Origin: Haematococcus lacustris
Lineage: Eukaryota > Chlorophyta > Chlorophyceae > Chlamydomonadales > Haematococcaceae
Assembly: GCA_030144725.1 (NCBI GenBank)
Contig: JASKMD010000003.1
Coordinates: forward strand, 16,758,147-16,822,146
Reading direction: 5' to 3'
DNA length: 64,000 nt
Below are positions 62,641-64,000 of this stretch, one piece after another. Position numbers and translations under genes: made by a program. The notes below the pieces were generated by a model that made no database searches, was not told the origin of the DNA, and was given only the letters and a program-made list of their open reading frames with translations. Every line of letters starts with the position of its first letter. Position 1 is the first letter of the stretch.

Positions 62641-64000
62641 CACAGCTCAACATAGCTCACAGGCGACTCTGATGGAGTCTGCCTACAGAAGCTCAGGTGT
62701 TATCATAGCTCACAGTTTGCCAGTGGTCAGGTGTCATCATTGCTCACATGATGATCACACACTGCACATGTCCATGTAAGACCCCATGTGCGGGACACAG
62801 GCAGCACATGCAGCCAGGTCGTGCTGGCATACACCGACCTTGCTTCCATGGCCAGGGTGCGGACCTTTGCGTGGCTCAACAGGTCCGCCAGATCCAGGCT
62901 GACATGCAGCACCTCCCTGCTCAGGCTCAGCTTGGGTCGGAAGCTGGACAAGGATGCCATGCAAGCTGCAGGCGGACAGGGCAAAGTATCAGGGGCCAGA
63001 GCAGTATAGCAAGGGCCAGCTGCACTCCCACTTGAGCTTGCTTGCTAGGCTCCGTCCCCTTCAAGGGTGAGGTGCTGCTGCGATGTGCGTCAGCCTTGCA
63101 AATGCTCAAGATGTTGACGGTGATGTTGAGCACTATGATGTTGACCACTATGAAGTGTTGCTAGCATGAGCCATGGACCGCTGCCAGCTGGCACCCAACT
63201 ACACTCAAACATGGCCAGGTTGGCTGTGGGTAGGGGTGACGCAAACAGGCTGACAAGAGGCTGATGGTGGTCACGCCCCAGATCCTGGCCATCCACATCA
63301 TCATGGAGTACAACGTCCCCTCAGGTGTGATTTTGAGCAATTGGGCTATGCAGCGGCAGCCAGCACTTGCCTGTTATCGTGGGCAGGTGCAGTGTGTATC
63401 GCTGCAGCCCCACTGCCAGGCCTTTGGCTCCTGATGCGCCCCGCACTGCCTCCACTGCGCTGATGACTGACGGGGTCACCAGCTCGGCCTGACGCAGCTC
63501 CGCCACGATGCGTGCGTCTGTGCCCTGCTGCCCCCTCAACGCCCCACAGACACGCACATGAAGTTAGGCATGGGGTCACAGCATGCACATCAATCCCATG
63601 CTTGCGCTCTCTCTCTCTAATGGGGAAATTCAATCATTAGATTTGACTGGCTGGAACAGCACCCTGACAGCATCCTGTTGCTAGGCACTGTGGGTGATGT
63701 GGGACCGCGCCGCTGACTCAACAGCCTGGTAGGTGGTGGTGCGCAAAATGCTCACTGGAATTGCGCAGGACAGCATAGAATTGGCACGACATACACTTGC
63801 TAATGTCACTGCTTCTGGCTGCTGCTGCTGTAGAGAACCACGATGAATCGCAGGCTGCTGGTCCAGCAGGTGGGCATGAGTGCCACAGTTGTGGCTGGGG
63901 CCTTACCTTGGATGTGTGATGCAGTACAACGCTGTCGTACTGCCGGGCTACCACCGCGCTGGTTGTGTGCATGACCTCCAGCACTGCAGCGACGCGCAGT
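62641..64000 (-). other. Possible upstream exons of USP-like gene
   Basis: Minus-strand segments LSREVLHVSLDLADLLSHAKVRTLAMEARS (62850-62960), ARIVAELRQAELVTPSVISAVEAVRGASGAKGLAVG (63420-63520) and VLEVMHTTSAVVARQYDSVVLHHTS (63900-63985) read like exons of the same or a further USP domain. Splice links were not worked out; the window ends inside this region. Confidence 0.35.

Overview
The window is nuclear DNA of a green alga. The evidence is GC-rich coding sequence, genes split by many short GT-AG introns, simple-sequence arrays in genes and introns, nuclear genes for plastid proteins (ribosomal protein uS13c and a Ycf45/SPD1-type ATPase), a TGTAA-type polyadenylation signal behind eL36, and Pro/Ala/Ser-rich low-complexity proteins. 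The style fits Chlamydomonadales, possibly a Haematococcus-like species; that is inference. Two 500-base N runs (19021-19520 and 43966-44465) show it is a draft scaffold.

Layout. 1-12 kb is repeat-rich: a hAT-like transposase ORF, an element with two ~700-bp inverted arms (3.1-5.8 kb), diverged direct repeats, a Pro-coding minisatellite and an internally deleted hAT transposon (9930-11356) with perfect 15-bp terminal inverted repeats (TIRs) and an 8-bp target duplication. 12.0-17.5 kb is a complete MAP kinase kinase gene whose two largest introns carry transposon relics. 18.1-19.0 kb is the N-terminal part of a RING-CH protein cut by a gap. 19.5-29.1 kb is a giant inverted duplication: arms of about 4.28 kb, each with a drug/metabolite-transporter gene and a secreted Ala/Ser-rich protein gene, around a 1.0-kb spacer. 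30.1-33.1 kb is a mobile element encoding a Fanzor (eukaryotic TnpB-like, RNA-guided nuclease family), directly followed by a complete MED31 gene. 33.8-40 kb is gene-poor, with SINE-like and microsatellite sequence. 40.9-44.8 kb holds a SET-domain methyltransferase gene (minus strand), 46.7-51.9 kb the Ycf45/SPD1 ATPase, 53.4-56.9 kb an IQ-motif protein (minus), 58.3-59.1 kb plastid uS13 (minus), 59.9-60.3 kb eL36, and 60.7-62.6 kb and probably beyond a universal-stress-protein-like gene (minus).

The strongest system is the Fanzor element family. One copy keeps all three RuvC acidic motifs. At least five degraded copies lie at 13.4-14.2, 16.1-16.6, 24.3-24.8, 29.3-29.7 and 40.1-40.4 kb. There is a 225-bp internally deleted derivative with its own target duplication (53.2 kb), a 5' fragment (52.5 kb) and a solo 3' end (57.0 kb). 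The 3' end holds a 12-bp stem kept in two copies and a short block repeated behind most relics. This is what would be expected of a guide-RNA scaffold or a terminal cis element.
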